A stretch of 64,000 nucleotides of DNA from Podocnemis expansa (taxonomy: Eukaryota; Chordata; Testudines; Podocnemididae). This document shows, piece by piece, positions 53,290-64,000 of the stretch. The position numbers and the translations under genes are program-made. The notes below the pieces were generated by a model, which saw only the letters and a program-made list of their open reading frames with translations, was not told the origin of the DNA and searched no databases. The stretch spans positions 3,164,636-3,228,635 of the forward strand of contig ML682029.1 of the NCBI GenBank assembly GCA_007922195.1, written 5' to 3'. How positions within the stretch are numbered: position 1 is the stretch's first letter; each line of letters starts with the position of its first letter.

Positions 53290-53520
53290 TCAACCCTACC
53301 CACATCCTCTTATCAGCTGTTTTGGAGCCAGCAGCCTTCCTGAAGCTATTGAGCTGCTCCCCCTAAACCACTAATGAACCCCTAGCAGCTGATTAGCCCT
53401 TCAGCCCTCCACTAAGAGCTGATGAGCCCCACCCTGCTGCCTCCTAAATAATGAGCCATCCCACCTGTCCTGCCCACCTAACAGCTGATCAGCAGCTCAG
53501 CCCAATAGGCCTCCTAAAAC
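53290..53520. repeat. Degenerate short tandem phrases
   Basis: Recurring wording (TATCAGCTGTTTTGGAGCC, AGCAGCTGATTAGCCC, AGAGCTGATGAGCCCC, ACAGCTGATCAGCAGC) at spacings of about 40-60 bp. Origin unknown. Confidence 0.45.
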
Positions 53521-54424
53521 CTGTGACTAATCCACAAGAAATGGCCAAAGGCTATCTGCACGGCATCTACAGATACAGAGCTCTGATTCTGTAGGACTCT
53601 GCTTACTCATCCATGCACAGCTATATGTAGGAGACAAGGGGGAAAAGTTACAGAGGAAGCAACCAGTGAGAGCGAGACAAGAAATTTCAGGGCAACCTGG
53701 CATCCCAAAGTCATTCACCTTGTTGTAAGAGAATTTATTATACACTACAGTCAAAAAACTAAGGGATTATTAAATATATCTCATAAGGAACCTCCAGTTT
53801 CCTACTGCCCCCTCCCCAGTAAATGTGTACTAACTAGCTTTTCAGGAACAGAGAACATTTCAGCTAGCAAAGTGTCGGGAGAAGTACAGGGTAGCAGAAA
53901 AACTTTGCATCATGAAGATTATCATTTCTAGGCAAAATACTCATGGCCCTAGTTAGTAAATTAAAGCTAATTAAACACAAACCTCATCCCCTCTCTCCTT
54001 CAGCCTTCACAGGCTGCATTAGCACAGTGATCTCCTTTTGGAATATTTACTTTATTACTTCCCAAAAGCATTTGAGTAAAGAAAATAGGTCATCCTTTCA
54101 AAATATCGCAAAAGCTTAAGACGCAGCAGCCTTACCACTAGTTCAGCCTACCTCCTTCCACGGCAGCTGTGTACACTCTCATTTCATTTCTACAAAGGTG
54201 TGTAGAGAAGACACCATAAGTTTCTTAAAGACAAAGCAGTTTTCTCCACTCAGTCTTATTGTCATCGCTTTATAGCTAAGCTGGTGAGAAACATTTTCAC
54301 AGAATGACATTCAAATGTCAGAATTCTGTCAAACTTGAAACACGTTGGAAACTGAGTTGATCTCCCTAGAATTCTGTTTCAAATGAAAGTCAGAAAAAAC
54401 GGTTCCAATTTAAAAATGGTAGGT
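53521..54424. other. Anonymous DNA
   Basis: No feature recognised in about 900 bp. Confidence 0.4.
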
Positions 54425-54620
54425 TATTCACCAGTAATCGTCCTTCTTCAAGATGGGCTGCTCACATACATTCAGTATTAGGTGTCTACGTGCTGCAGCG
54501 CACGATTGGTCGGAATCTTTTTGCCCTAGTCTGTCAGAGCAGGGTTGGCGGCCGATGTCCCCTCCGGCCATGCCTGTGGCTATATATACAGCCTCGACCC
54601 TGAGCCTCCTCAGTCCCCTA
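54425..54620 (+). repeat. DIRS B 3' inverted terminal repeat
   Basis: Inverted relative to 59420-59605; contains ATTGGTCGGAATCTTTTTGC and GGCTATATATACAGCC. Confidence 0.82.
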
Positions 54621-54654
54621 AAAGTAGCCAGCTCCGGACAGCAGGGACAGTGGG

Positions 54655-54765
54655 GAGGGCCCTGAATGTATGTGAGCAGATTGTCTCGAAGAAGGACGGT
54701 TACTGGGAAGTAACCCACCGTTCTTCAAGCGCTGCTCGGATACATTCAGTATTAGGTGACTATTA
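54655..54765. repeat. DIRS B internal complementary region
   Basis: The first half complements the outer end at 54425-54490 (GTCTCGAAGAAGGACGGTTA against TCGTCCTTCTTCAAGA). The second half (TTCTTCAAGCGCTGCTCGGA, TACATTCAGTATTAGGTGAC) repeats the opposite terminus. Together they make the terminal junction expected of a DIRS circle. Confidence 0.8.
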
Positions 54766-57374
54766 GCTGTACCATGGACGGTGGGCAGAGTTGGAGCTTT
54801 CCACCTTCACCATGGCTATTGCCAAGGGCAAGCTCCAAGTTTGAGGAACACCTAGAGTTAGGCAGTTGCCCACCCAGAGGGGACATTAAGGTCCTCGGAG
54901 TCTCATGACAGCGCTAGGTGAGGGGAACCAAGAGGAGCTAAGTGTCACCATAAAAAGGGTTGGGATAGTAGCTTTGGCTGAACAGATCTGGAAGGCATAG
55001 AAGTTCCCAGACCCTGTGGATTGAGAGAGATTCACATGGGCTGAGTTCTCTACGTCCCTAAGTGAAAAGTACTGGAATCATTGGTAGCTCCTTGAGCACT
55101 ACCCAGGGAGTGTGGCAGGAAGCAAGACATTTCCTATGAGTGAAAGGCTTAAACTCACCCCAGTTATTCCGTGTACCTGGGAAGAAGAGGGGGTAGATAG
55201 GCCCTTAGCAAACCCGGTCCTACTTGTTGCTTTGAAAGAGCCTAAGCAGATACGTGTTGGGAGACTGATAAGAAGACATGGATTTTCCTACGGTTAGGCC
55301 TGTGAGGGAGAGGAGGGAGAGAAAGAAGTCTCCTAAAGCATGGTAAATGGGGTATAAGAGCCTGGTCCCATTACAAACCTCAGGGTTCAAGACTGGACTG
55401 TGGCAGCAGAGCTCAGGTGTTGAGGGATAGTGAAGATGAGTCTTCTTTACGAAATGAGAGCTGGTCTGCACCTTCAGAGAGACAGGGTAGAGATTTCTCC
55501 TACTCACTAAGGGGGAAGGTAGGGTGTGAAGGGGATTAGACCCCTGGTTTCCACCTGATGCTAAGGAGGGTGAGACAGAAACCTTGTAAATAGGACCTAG
55601 CCAGGAGGTCTTGAGGGGAGAGGGTTCACCTCATATGGTAAAGGAGCAGTCCAGGAGGCCCATAGCTTTTTCTGAATCAACTAGGGCTCCAAGACAGGAC
55701 ACTGTCTAGGTCCTCTCGCAAGGTGGGATAGACCTACACTGCGCTTGCCCCTGGGACAAGGAGAGGCAGAGGATGAGAAGTATGTGATCTCTAACAGTAA
55801 TTTCCCTAGAGTCTAAGAGGACTCCTATGTATGGAGCCCCTGCAGTGAGAAGCGATCCCAGGGAATCAAAGCTGAATTCCCTGGGAAGAATATCTGGGAA
55901 AAACTCCTATGCGAGGAAGTGGGGCTTTGGGGGGGAGGGTAGGAGCTCTGTTGCCTCCCCACCCCTACTGTTAAAAGGGGAGGGCACATGTAGGACCCAT
56001 GATGGTGAGATCCAACTTCTAAGAACCATGGGAGAGGGCCCAAAAGGTAAAAGGGGCTTGAGGTTGGCCTTTGCTTTTACCTAGATTCTCCATCCTGTAC
56101 TGAGGAAGGTGTGCATATGTTGAGAAGCGATCAGCCCCTTAGGTCTCTGCATGAACACCTAGGGTTCGAAGTACGCGGAAGCCCTATTGGACTAAAACTA
56201 GCAGTAAAACCTGGTAGAAAGGAACCATATCCAGTCACAGACAGAATGTAAAACTTCATTTAATGACCTGGGAAGTTTTCTAGACTCAGGTGAACAACTT
56301 CCTCCGGCTCACGACCAAAACAGAGGAAGAGGATGGGAAATGGGTCTTCCAAGAACGCATTCCCAGGAAGAGAGAGAAAGAGAGCAAAAAGTCCTTTTCC
56401 CCTTGGCCTGGACTCTACAGGACAATGATACGCCATTAGACCTTGTGACAAAATGGAGGAAGGGAACCACCAAGGGGCCCCTTAGCAGTTTAGGTAAGGA
56501 CGGATAGGGAAAGACGTCCAGTGAGATGGAAGCAATTCTACCGACGCCGCAATGGGAGGGCTATAGGATGTGGTCATTCTGGGAAGAAACATTCTCCGTC
56601 CTTAAACGAGCTTATCCAGTGGAATTATGGAAGAGAGCAGACCAGGAGATTCCACTCCTGAGGGGTAGGTAATACAGATCCGGAGTGCCCTTCCTCCTGT
56701 AGTCAAGGGGGGAGCTGGCCTCTTAGGAAGAGGGGGTATGAAAGACTCAGTACCCCGCTAGAAGAAAGCCGATGCACCAGCACACCTACCAGCCTGGTAA
56801 AGCGTGGCCCATGAGGAGGCAACCGTACACGTCCTCGGAGTGTAGTCCCTTGCTGAAGTTGGGCATCATGTTAGGGGCCTACAGGTCCTATTGCAACAGT
56901 ACAGGACACTTGAGAGGTCCATTGTAGGTGTAGAATGGTAAATGGTAAAAGGTCATGCCCACAGGGAAGTTCTTTGAACCGAACTACTGTTCTGGACTGG
57001 TCCTCTTAAGGCCCAGAGGACCATGTGCCTACCCACATAAGAGATTGGGCGTGGAACGACCCTTCTGGGGCTCCCAAGTGGAAGTAGACTGCAAAGGGGT
57101 GAGAGGGCGGAGCTGACCCTTAGATACTCCTGTGGGAAGCGAATGTGGAATAGTCCCGAGAAGGTGGAGGGAAAGATCCAGAGGAGTCTGGAATCAGTTG
57201 TGGGACTAAGGGTCCCACAAGGCTAAGCCCAGCTTATATAGATTATAGGGGCTATGGTCACTGAACAGTGGGAGTCCAGGAGGGATGTGAGTGGAAAAAG
57301 AGGAGGAACCAAGACTTTGCTACCCCTCCTACTGTAAGAGGCCCCCTGAAGAGTGGAATATAAACCCTGGGTGA
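54766..57374 (-). pseudogene. Unreadable pol region of DIRS B
   Basis: Occupies the place of reverse transcriptase, RNase H and recombinase genes. All frames are short (under about 100 codons) and show no conserved motif; either heavy decay or a non-coding filler in a non-autonomous derivative. Confidence 0.4.
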
Positions 57375-59230
57375 TCAAAAGCAGTTGGCCTGATGACCAA
57401 AGAAGGGAACTGTGGGAGAAAGTGTTCCAGTTCTCAATTTGCTAATCTCACGTCTCACCCTTTTGAGGGGCTGGCGTTCCCCTTGAAGGTGGGGAACGGG
57501 AGGGCAAGTAGGAGAATAGGAAGGTAACATGCCCAAGGATCGGAGATCCGACCTAGGGTCCCTGGTGCCACCTAAGAGGGAGTCTGTACCTTCTGTGAAT
57601 AAGGACTGCTCCTCAAATGGAAGGTCTTGAATGGCCTGTTGAGTATGCAAAGGCAGGCCTGTGTCTTGTAGCCACGCCATTCACCTCATGGCTACAGCCG
57701 AGGCTATCCACCAGCTTGCAGTGTCTGAAGCATCCCACGCGGCTAGAAGAGAGTCCCGGGATGCCAGCGAACCCTCCTCCAGGAGGGACTCAAAGTCTTT
57801 CCTATAATCCTGGGGAAGTAGCTGCTTGAATTTTTTTAGGGAGTCCCAAATGTCTGCTGAGTACCTGGCCACCAGAGCTTGGTGGTTAGGTACTCGTACC
57901 TGGAAGGCCAAGGTTGAGTACACCTTCTTGCCTAACACATGTAATTGCCTAGCATCTCTGGACTTTGGCAGGGGATCCTGAGTGGTTCTTGTTCCATGCC
58001 CGAGGGGAGCTGTGATCACCCAGGGACTTGGACTCAGGTGGGTGGTGAGCAATGGGAAATCCTCTGGTGGGACCCAATACTTGAACGATGCTATGTCCAA
58101 CACCGGGGAGACAGAGGCAGGCCATTGCCATCGGGATCTGGCAACGCCATGCACGCTAGGGTGCACAGGTGCCATTATAGTGTTTGGTGGTGATGACACA
58201 CCGGAGTCAAAAAGGAGGTCCCAGTTCCCCCCCACAGGTTCAGCCTCTAGATCTAAATGGGCAGATACTCTGTGCAGGAGATCTAAATGGGCTGTGATGT
58301 ACTCCATATAGGACCCTGGTGGGGGGTTTAATTCCCTATCTGGGGTGATAGGTGCGGGTTCTTTAGCACAGTGGCAACTCTGCCAGGATCTCCTTCGGTA
58401 CCAACCGTTCGTGAGGGCGGTACCAGTAGGCACTGGAAGTCCTTTGCCTACCCCTTCTGAAGGAGTAGATACTTCCCGAGTGGGGCAGCTGGAGCCCTCT
58501 TTCTGCTCTAGAGGTCCTGTGCTGAGCCGAAATGATGGTGCCGGGGAAGAGGAAGTGCTAGGGCGCCAAGGGGACACAGAGCGCGATCAAAGGCACTTTG
58601 GAGCTGTACCACTCGATAAGCTAGGAGAAATCTTCCCCTGCGGCACCAGAGGGGTCAGTACTGTACTCGGTGCTGGACAGCGGAGCCACTCAGGGATAGT
58701 CCATTTCCCCAAAAGAAAGGCTGGCTTTCCTCTTTGTCTGGGCTTCAGAGGGGTGGGCATAGGCAGCAACAGTAAAGACTTTGCCGCTTCAAAGGCCTCC
58801 GGTGTGGAAGGGATTAGCACTGGTTCCAGGCCTTGGTGCCAAGAGGGGCCGAGCCATGGAGAACTTGACCAACGAGGGCGCGTCAGCACTGGAGCCAGTG
58901 CCGCCCTCGTCTTCTGCTCATCAGGGGAGCGGCACTGAGAGGACTCCAGTGCTGACCTGGCATGCGGTCCTGGCACCGAAGGTGGCTCCAGTGCTGATCT
59001 AGCACACGGTGCTGGTGCTGCAGTTAACCCTGGCTCTTCGGGGATAGGCTGCTCTGAGGCCAACACATGGCACTTTCGCTCCCTGTCTTTCAGTGTCCTC
59101 AGCTTGAGGGACTGATAGATCGAGCATTCACGGGCCTGGTGGGATTCACCTAGGCACTGCAGGCACTCCTCATGGGGATCATCCTCTGGGAAGGCCTTCC
59201 TGCAAGATGCGCAGGGTTTAAACCCGGCAT
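57375..59230 (-). pseudogene. DIRS-like gag remnant (element B)
   Basis: ATG at 59230-59228 starts MPGFKPCASCRKAFPEDDPH, then CLQCLG, matching the N-terminal Cys/His cluster of element A. After a frameshift the frame is open from 59066 downward except for stops at 58587-58589 and 57681-57683. Conserved blocks follow: LGKKVYSTLAFQVRVPNHQA, LVARYSADIWDSLKKFKQLL, DASDTASWWIASAVAMR, then LPFEEQSLF. The second stop is a TGA where element A has an Arg codon, fitting CpG decay. The 59060-58600 part is a Pro/Ala/Ser-rich linker with SAL-type repeats. Confidence 0.85.
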
Positions 59231-59419
59231 CTTTTGCGGCCTACTGGAGCGATCTTCCGGCTCCAAACTTGCATGTTTCGAAGAAGCGCCAGTTCTTGGT
59301 GGGACGATGTCCATGAACAGGTCTTCTAAACTAAACAGATGGCTCATGCACTAATGTGATGACAGGTGCTTGCATTTGCAAGGACAGGGCTGTTCCGAAG
59401 CCTTCGCTGAGGGCGAAAA

Positions 59420-59605
59420 AAGGAACTGAGGAGGGTCAGGGTCAGGGCTGTATATATAGCCATGGACATGGCTGGAGGGGATGTCGGCCGCCGACCCTGC
59501 TCTGAGAGGCTAGGGCAAAAAGCTTCTGACGAATTGTGTGCTGCGGCACCTGGACACCTAATACTGAATGTATCTGAGCAGCACTTGAAGAAGAACAAGG
59601 GGTTT
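59420..59605 (-). repeat. DIRS B 5' inverted terminal repeat with TATA box
   Basis: Pairs with 54425-54620. On the minus strand it runs from TTCTTCTTCAAGTGCTGC through a TATATATA box (59451-59458) to about 220 bp before the gag ATG, as in element A. Confidence 0.83.
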
Positions 59606-60362
59606 CAGCTTTTTGTTTAGACATGATTCTTTGTTTCTATTTTTAAAATGTTGCATGATACTATAATACAAATACAATGTATAAAGGAAAAGAAAAGAAA
59701 AGAACTTGAAACATTTTGATTAACCCAAAATGTATTTTTTTCACCACCTCAGCATTCTTTTTCTTGGAGAACTTTGAAACTTTTGGTTTCTATTCTAGTT
59801 TGGAATGAAGCCAGATTTTGAACTCTCGAAATCCTTCATAAAATGGAATTTCCATCCTCTACACAGCTCTGCTTTACAGTGTTTTGAACAGCACAGGAAG
59901 AGACGGCCCTGGAATTTGGAGACTTTCAACTGTAATATAATCCATTTGGACGCTGCCACTGGATCCACGTGGTTGAAACTCAGACTTCCTCACTGATTCA
60001 CACCCACAAGTAAATTTATGCAAGTGAGTTGCCCCACTGAAGAAGAATCATGAAATCTGCCGCTAGACTGGTGTACATTAGACAGCAAGGAACAAACTCA
60101 GCCTGCTTTAACTGGGCTTCACTCCAGGGAAGTGAATGCAATTCACCAACTTATTTGGTCTCTTGTGAGTAGTCACAGCTGAAAGGTCTAAAGCAGATGT
60201 CACGAAGATTGGTTGAAGATCAACATCTACAAAAATAACCATGTTTATGGGGCTGGAAACACATTAAAACAATGCTGGAGATACCCTGGTTAGGCCATGA
60301 TGTTATCATTGATTGCCATAAGTGATACACAGCAACCAGAATCAGGGGCCCCTTGTGTAGAC
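59606..60362. other. Anonymous DNA
   Basis: No feature recognised in about 750 bp. Confidence 0.4.
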
Positions 60363-60555
60363 CAGTGGTTTTCAAACATAGTGTCAAAACCCAGTACTAG
60401 ATCGCAGACCCTCAGGTACTGGGTCGCGGTGGCCCCTGCTGCCAGCGCCAAAAGACTGAAATGTGTTGCTCAAGGATCCAAAGGGGTAGCTGTGTTAGTC
60501 TGGTTCAGCAGTGCAAATAAGGAGTCTGGTGGCACTTTTAAAGACTTTTAAATTT

Positions 60556-61775
60556 ATTTATGCAAGGCAGGCTTAGAAGCTGTGCCTAACAACTTCTGAA
60601 GGGGGGCTTCTAATCTGCATGGGTTCTGTATTAACATGAGAACAAAAGAGCACAATTAGGTATTAGCATACTGGTTGGAGAGCATAGTGGGTAATGGTAT
60701 TTGGGGTTAATCTGCTCACAAATCTGTCAATATCAGTAATTCTACTGAAGGGAAATATAAAATATTGTCTTTTTGTAAATTGCTCTTCTCTGTTTGTTTC
60801 AAATCCATCTGGATTAGTTAAAGGGTAAAAACTACCCTTAGTTAAAAAGAGGCTTGTAAAAAAGGCGAATGCATATTTCAGCCTGAAAAAGAAAAGAAAA
60901 GGGTGGGGTTTGTATTAGTTCTTTTAGGAACAAGATGCTGCTGGTGTTCCTGTCTTGTTTCAGCCTTAGCTGTCAAATGATAGATCTAGCTGGGCTTCTT
61001 AAAGACCCCTTTGTTATGTTAAGGACAGTAGAAGTTTACAGCTATTTGATGTTCAAGAGCTGCTGTGACTAGAAGAAAGCAAGTTCTCTGAGCTGAGAGA
61101 GATCTCCCTGTCTCTGAGAGGAGCAACAGATGGAGAGAGTGGTAGTATGAGTAACTGGTGAGTGCAGCCAGTGATGAGCTGGGCCATGTGAGTGACTGGA
61201 GGATGGAGCTGGAGGACAGTGGGTAGAGCTAGTGGATGGTGAGAGTGGTCAGTGGTGAGCTGGGTGGTGTGAGAGACCAGAGGGCGGAGCTGGTGGACAG
61301 TGGGTGGAGCTAAGGAACAATTCTAGAGGATGGAGTGAGTCACGAGTAGATGGTGTTGGTGGACAGCTGGCACGAAAGACACTCCCTACGTACCCTAGGG
61401 TTGGTTGGGAGCCTAGTTAGCTCTAATTCTCCAGATCGGTGCCAGTTTTGCCATTAAGTTTGTATGTTCTGTTACGAGGTGTGGCTTGTTGGGAACTTTG
61501 CTCTATACTGATTTTTCTAGACTAGTGCTGATCTCTGTTATTTGTCCTTTTGCATTTTGTTTGACTACTATTAAAAGTTCTGTTTACTACACTCAGACTT
61601 GTGCTTGCGAGTGGGGAACCCTTACCCCTTTTGGGGTGCCCAGGGAACAGTGCAGGATTCCCCAGAAATCTGGATGAGCCTCGAGCAGGCTGGTGGTGCT
61701 ACACTATTGGGAAACTCCTAAATATAGAACCTAGCCCTTGTTTTGCCAGCCCACCTTGGAGAAAGTTTACATTTG
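60556..61775 (+). mobile_element. Possible solo LTR or unknown insert inside the MITE
   Basis: About 1.2 kb interrupts the MITE. It contains degenerate GTGAGC/GGAGCTGG repeats (61140-61370), then TTACTATTAAAAGTTCTG-type sequence at about 61567 that could be a polyadenylation region, and GTGCCCAGGGAACAGTGCAG. This order is compatible with an LTR, but I find no clear TG...CA termini, no primer-binding site and no target duplication. An unclassified insert is equally possible. Confidence 0.35.
61140..61370. repeat. Degenerate minisatellite
   Basis: Recurrent phrases GGAGCTGGAGGACAGTGGGT, GAGCTAGTGGATGGTGAGAG, GGAGCTGGTGGACAGTGGGT and GTGAGCTGGG at irregular 20-60 bp spacing. Confidence 0.65.
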
Positions 61776-62154
61776 TAGCATGAGCTTTGATGGGAGAAAA
61801 TTCCACTTGGTCAGAAGATTGACTTGGGGAACTCACAAAACCTTCAAGCGTCTGACGAAGTGGAATTCTCTCCTTTGAATGCTCACATGATAAATAAATG
61901 TGTTAGTCTTTAAAAGTGCCACCAGACTCCTTGTTTGTATTGCTCAAAGATGTAATTGTTGGGTTGTGGGCATAAATGATTTTTTGCAACTAGGTCCTGA
62001 GGAAAAAAAAGTTTGAAAATTGCTGGTATAGATGCATAGGTGGAGACAGCCCCTGGCCTGAAACACCTGCAATCTGCATAGACAAAAGAGACCAACAATG
62101 GGAGCAGGAACTGAGAGGTGGGGTCTCTCTAGGGTACTGATTTGACCTCTGTGT

Positions 62155-62430
62155 AGTATGTGAGCATCTCATAATTTTTAATGTCTCTGTGAGGCAGGGC
62201 AGCGTTTTCTCCCCATTTCAGAGATGGGGAACTCAGGGACAAAGCAGTTTTTGGAAGGTCATAAAGGAAGTGTGTGATAAAGCAGAGCATTGAGGTCTCC
62301 CTAGTCCTAGGCTTATGCACTAACCATCTTCTTCTCATGACTTGACAGAGGGTGCACAGTTGCTTCGTAGCAGAGCAGGTGTCTTGAGTCCTATGCCAGT
62401 GCTCTAACCAGTGGAACCCACTGCCTTTTC
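62155..62430 (+). mobile_element. MIR-like SINE relic
   Basis: CCCCATTTCAGAGATGGGGAACTCAGGGAC with GGAAGGTCATAAAGGAAGTG, GAGGTCTCCCTAGTCC and GCACTAACCATC match the MIR-type order. A second tail-like phrase, GAGTCCTATGCCAGTGCTCT then AACCAGTGGAACCCACTGCC, follows at 62378-62425, suggesting a partial duplication or two abutting copies. Confidence 0.65.
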
Positions 62431-62939
62431 AGCAGTTCATACATTGAGGAATAGCCCATGAGGGTATTGTTTGACCATAGGACGTGACACAGCTCTGTTC
62501 AAACATTGTTCTTTGCATCATAACAGTGGGCTAAGCAATCCCTCTAGTCTGGACATGGTACCGTTATGTCCAAACTGCAGCCTACTGGAGTAGTGCATGG
62601 GAGGAAGCCATAGACATGGTCGTCATCTATGTGAGGCTCCAAATCACTGGGTTTAGAGGGCTGGTCTTGCACCAGACCAAACCTGAGATCCTGCACGCCA
62701 GGTTGCAGAGCCATTCATTTAAATTTGGCCCAGCCACACTCACCCCCTCATGACGGAGGCCTGGCCAGGCCAAATCCGAGCGAGTGACTTTGTGATCGGG
62801 CAGAAGGGCTTGCCACACAATGCAGGTTTCTCCTAGATATCTCTGGCCTCATGATGGGCGGTAGAAGGGAGGGACAGCTGGGTCAAATCCAAGTGAGTTA
62901 CACTGTGAGACGGCAATGCCACACACTGACATTTGGCCC
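62431..62939. other. Anonymous DNA
   Basis: No feature recognised. Confidence 0.4.
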
Positions 62940-63400
62940 ATGCTGTGTGAGTGTGGGGTGGGCAATGGGATTAAGCGGAGCCTCACTACCTGTAGTGGCC
63001 TAGCAGATAAGTGCAGCGCAAGGGGTTTTGGGGAACAACACTAGTGAGTGGCCAGGAAGGCTCCTGGGGTGGCAGGGGTGAGTTGATGGTGGGCTAGGGG
63101 ATGAGTGGGAAATGTTGGGGAGATGAAGGTGAGGGGGTAATTTGTAGGGGGTGGTTCAAAGGGGGGTCATGGAGGCACAGAAGGGTTGGTGGGTGGTAGG
63201 ATAGGTGGCTGAGATTTTGGGGGTTAGTGGAGGATGTTGGGAGCTGGACCTGGTGGGGCTGAAGTGCTGGGGGCTGGGCTGTGTGTGAATGCTGTCAGGG
63301 TAAGTTGAGGCTGGTGGGGGGTTGTGGGATGTGTGTGTCGTGGGAGGAGCATTCCAGGATCTGTGTGGGGTGGGGTCTGTACTTTGCTAAGCAGCCTCTA
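62940..63400. repeat. G-rich degenerate tract
   Basis: The plus strand is dominated by GGGG, GTGGG and GGTGGGG words (for example GGGGGTGGTTCAAAGGGGGG near 63150). It has many runs of three or more Gs at short spacing, hence G-quadruplex potential. No gene seen. Confidence 0.55.
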
Positions 63401-63931
63401 TTTGTGCCCTGTGAGACTAAGAGCAGCTAAAGGTGAACTACAATCAGGTTCCAGTGTCACTCAGGTTTGGGCCAGGCCCCCTTTTTTCATGAATGGGGTA
63501 GGAGGATGTGTCTGACTGGAGTAGAAAAGTTGGAGGCAAAAATTACTTCAGGAAGAGTGAAACATTGTGTTCTACCCAAAACGAAGCTTCTCATTTTGAT
63601 TTCAAGCACTTTTACTGCTTATTCATTTTTTCCCCAAAAATATGAACAAAAATTTTGCAATGGCAAATGATTTTGAGTTGACACATTGAAGCAGGCCCAT
63701 TTGTTCGTTGTTTTGCATTTGCAGCAGGGAACGTTCATCATGATTGATGCAACTTCATGAAATGTGTCAGTGTTGTTCAATGAATCTGAAATTTTCACCC
63801 CCCAAAATAGATTGGATTAAAAAATTTTGCTCATCTCAACATGTGATGCAAACAAGTTCCACGAGAGCCACCTCATCAGTGGAGGATTCCAGGTCTCCAG
63901 GCCACTACCCCACTGTGTGTATGTTCTAGCA
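63401..63931. other. Anonymous DNA
   Basis: No feature recognised. Confidence 0.4.
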
Positions 63932-64000
63932 CAGGAGTCTCAAACACGCGGCCCGTGGGCCGCATGCGGCCCCTAATGCTATTTCCTGCGGCCCACAACG
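63932..64000 (+). mobile_element. hAT MITE, CAGGGGTCTCAAAC family, cut by window end
   Basis: CAGGAGTCTCAAACACGCGG, GGCCGCATGCGGCCCCTAAT and TTTCCTGCGGCCCACAA are the left part of the family seen at 20072 and 36630; the right end lies beyond the window. Confidence 0.88.

Larger units (their letters stand above)
54425..59605 (-). mobile_element. DIRS-like retrotransposon B (degenerate, minus)
   Basis: Same architecture as element A in the opposite orientation. The 5' inverted repeat is at about 59420-59605 and the 3' repeat at 54425-54620; both contain CAGTATTAGGTGTC-type ends, a GGCGGCCGA block and TATATATA (59451-59458; 54581-54588). The internal complementary region is at 54655-54765. The gag remnant spans 59230-57375. 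The 54780-57370 interior (2.6 kb) has no open frame and no recognisable reverse transcriptase or recombinase. Confidence 0.8.
60474..61939 (+). mobile_element. Palindromic MITE nested in hAT, itself split
   Basis: Left arm TCCAAAGGGGTAGCTGTGTT ... TGGTGGCACTTTTAAAGAC at 60477-60546; right arm TGAGCTTTGATGGGAGAAAA ... GTTAGTCTTTAAAAGTGCCA at 61780-61922. The arms are separated by about 1.2 kb of foreign sequence. TTGCTCAA occurs on both sides (60466-60473 and 61940-61947) and may be a target duplication, but the MITE's own right end normally contains TTGCTGAA, so the repeat could be partly coincidental. Confidence 0.8.
60363..62025 (+). mobile_element. hAT MITE split by a palindromic MITE
   Basis: Left part CAGTGGTTTTCAAACATAG ... 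CAGTACTAGATCGCAGACCC up to about 60473; right part from about 61940 (GATGTAATTGTTGGGTTGTG, GTCCTGAGGAAAAAAAAGTT) to GTTTGAAAATTGCTG. Joined, the parts match the 167-bp copy at 16777 in order. Flanks GTGTAGAC (60355-60362) and GTATAGAT (62026-62033) agree at 6 of 8. Confidence 0.85.

Noticed and set aside
60556..61775. A firm call of an endogenous retrovirus LTR
   Set aside because: No clear TG...CA ends, target duplication, primer-binding site or internal gag/pol; left as a low-confidence possibility.
1..64000. Prokaryotic features (operons, CRISPR, attachment sites, ribosome binding sites)
   Set aside because: Low coding density, LINE/SINE/hAT content, splice signals and a CpG island are eukaryotic; direct repeats found are transposon duplications or minisatellites.

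Overview
This is a vertebrate nuclear window, most likely from an archelosaur reptile (turtle or crocodilian). The grounds are CR1 LINEs ending in the octamer-like tail ATTCTATG, abundant hAT and PIF/Harbinger debris, L3- and MIR-like relics, DIRS-type elements with inverted termini, and many copies of a palindromic MITE whose arms read 'TTAGTCTTTAAGTGCCAC', which I associate from memory with turtles and crocodilians. Nothing is prokaryotic: no operons, phage or CRISPR arrays. I cannot choose between turtle and crocodilian from sequence alone.

Host genes are almost absent. The one convincing host signal is a CpG-island promoter at about 34.33-34.70 kb beside a 400-base assembly gap (33932-34331). 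It has GC boxes, a CCAAT box, YY1-like, NRF1-like and RFX-like sites, and plausible short first coding exons on both strands. If the minus-strand exon is real, most of the left half of the window is probably its first intron. I could not identify the gene or further exons.

Layout. 0-5.5 kb: a decayed GIY-YIG (Penelope-like) fragment, otherwise anonymous AT-rich DNA. 5.5-9.8 kb: a decayed Harbinger element with convergent Myb-like and transposase remnants, split by a tRNA-Val/CR1 SINE. 10-21 kb: CR1, hAT, MITE, L3 and MIR-like fragments, including a CR1 split by a 1.4-kb hAT. 21.7-26.1 kb: an old antisense CR1 holding a hAT, which itself holds a smaller hAT and a young sense CR1 with an unbroken reverse transcriptase ORF. 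26-33.9 kb: more CR1, MITEs and a dense cluster of palindromic MITEs. 34.3-34.7 kb: promoter. 35-38 kb: hAT and SINE copies. 38.07-43.93 kb: DIRS-like element A (plus), itself carrying a GC-rich hAT. 44-47 kb: small hATs. 47.1-49.6 kb: a second Harbinger copy with an open Myb-like gene facing a dead transposase. 50-54 kb: CR1 and MITE fragments. 54.4-59.6 kb: DIRS-like element B (minus). 60.4-62.0 kb: a hAT split by a palindromic MITE that is split in turn by a possible solo LTR. 62-64 kb: MIR-like and G-rich sequence and the start of one more hAT.

The most interesting structures are a short SINE made of a tRNA-Val(AAC)-like head and a CR1 tail (three copies); two DIRS-like elements with the inverted termini and internal complementary region expected of the group; a GC-rich hAT family (four copies, 8-bp target duplications) carrying tandem arrays; and the Harbinger copy in which the DNA-binding partner stays open while the transposase is dead. 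Element names are by family recognition from memory; exact subfamilies need a repeat-library search.
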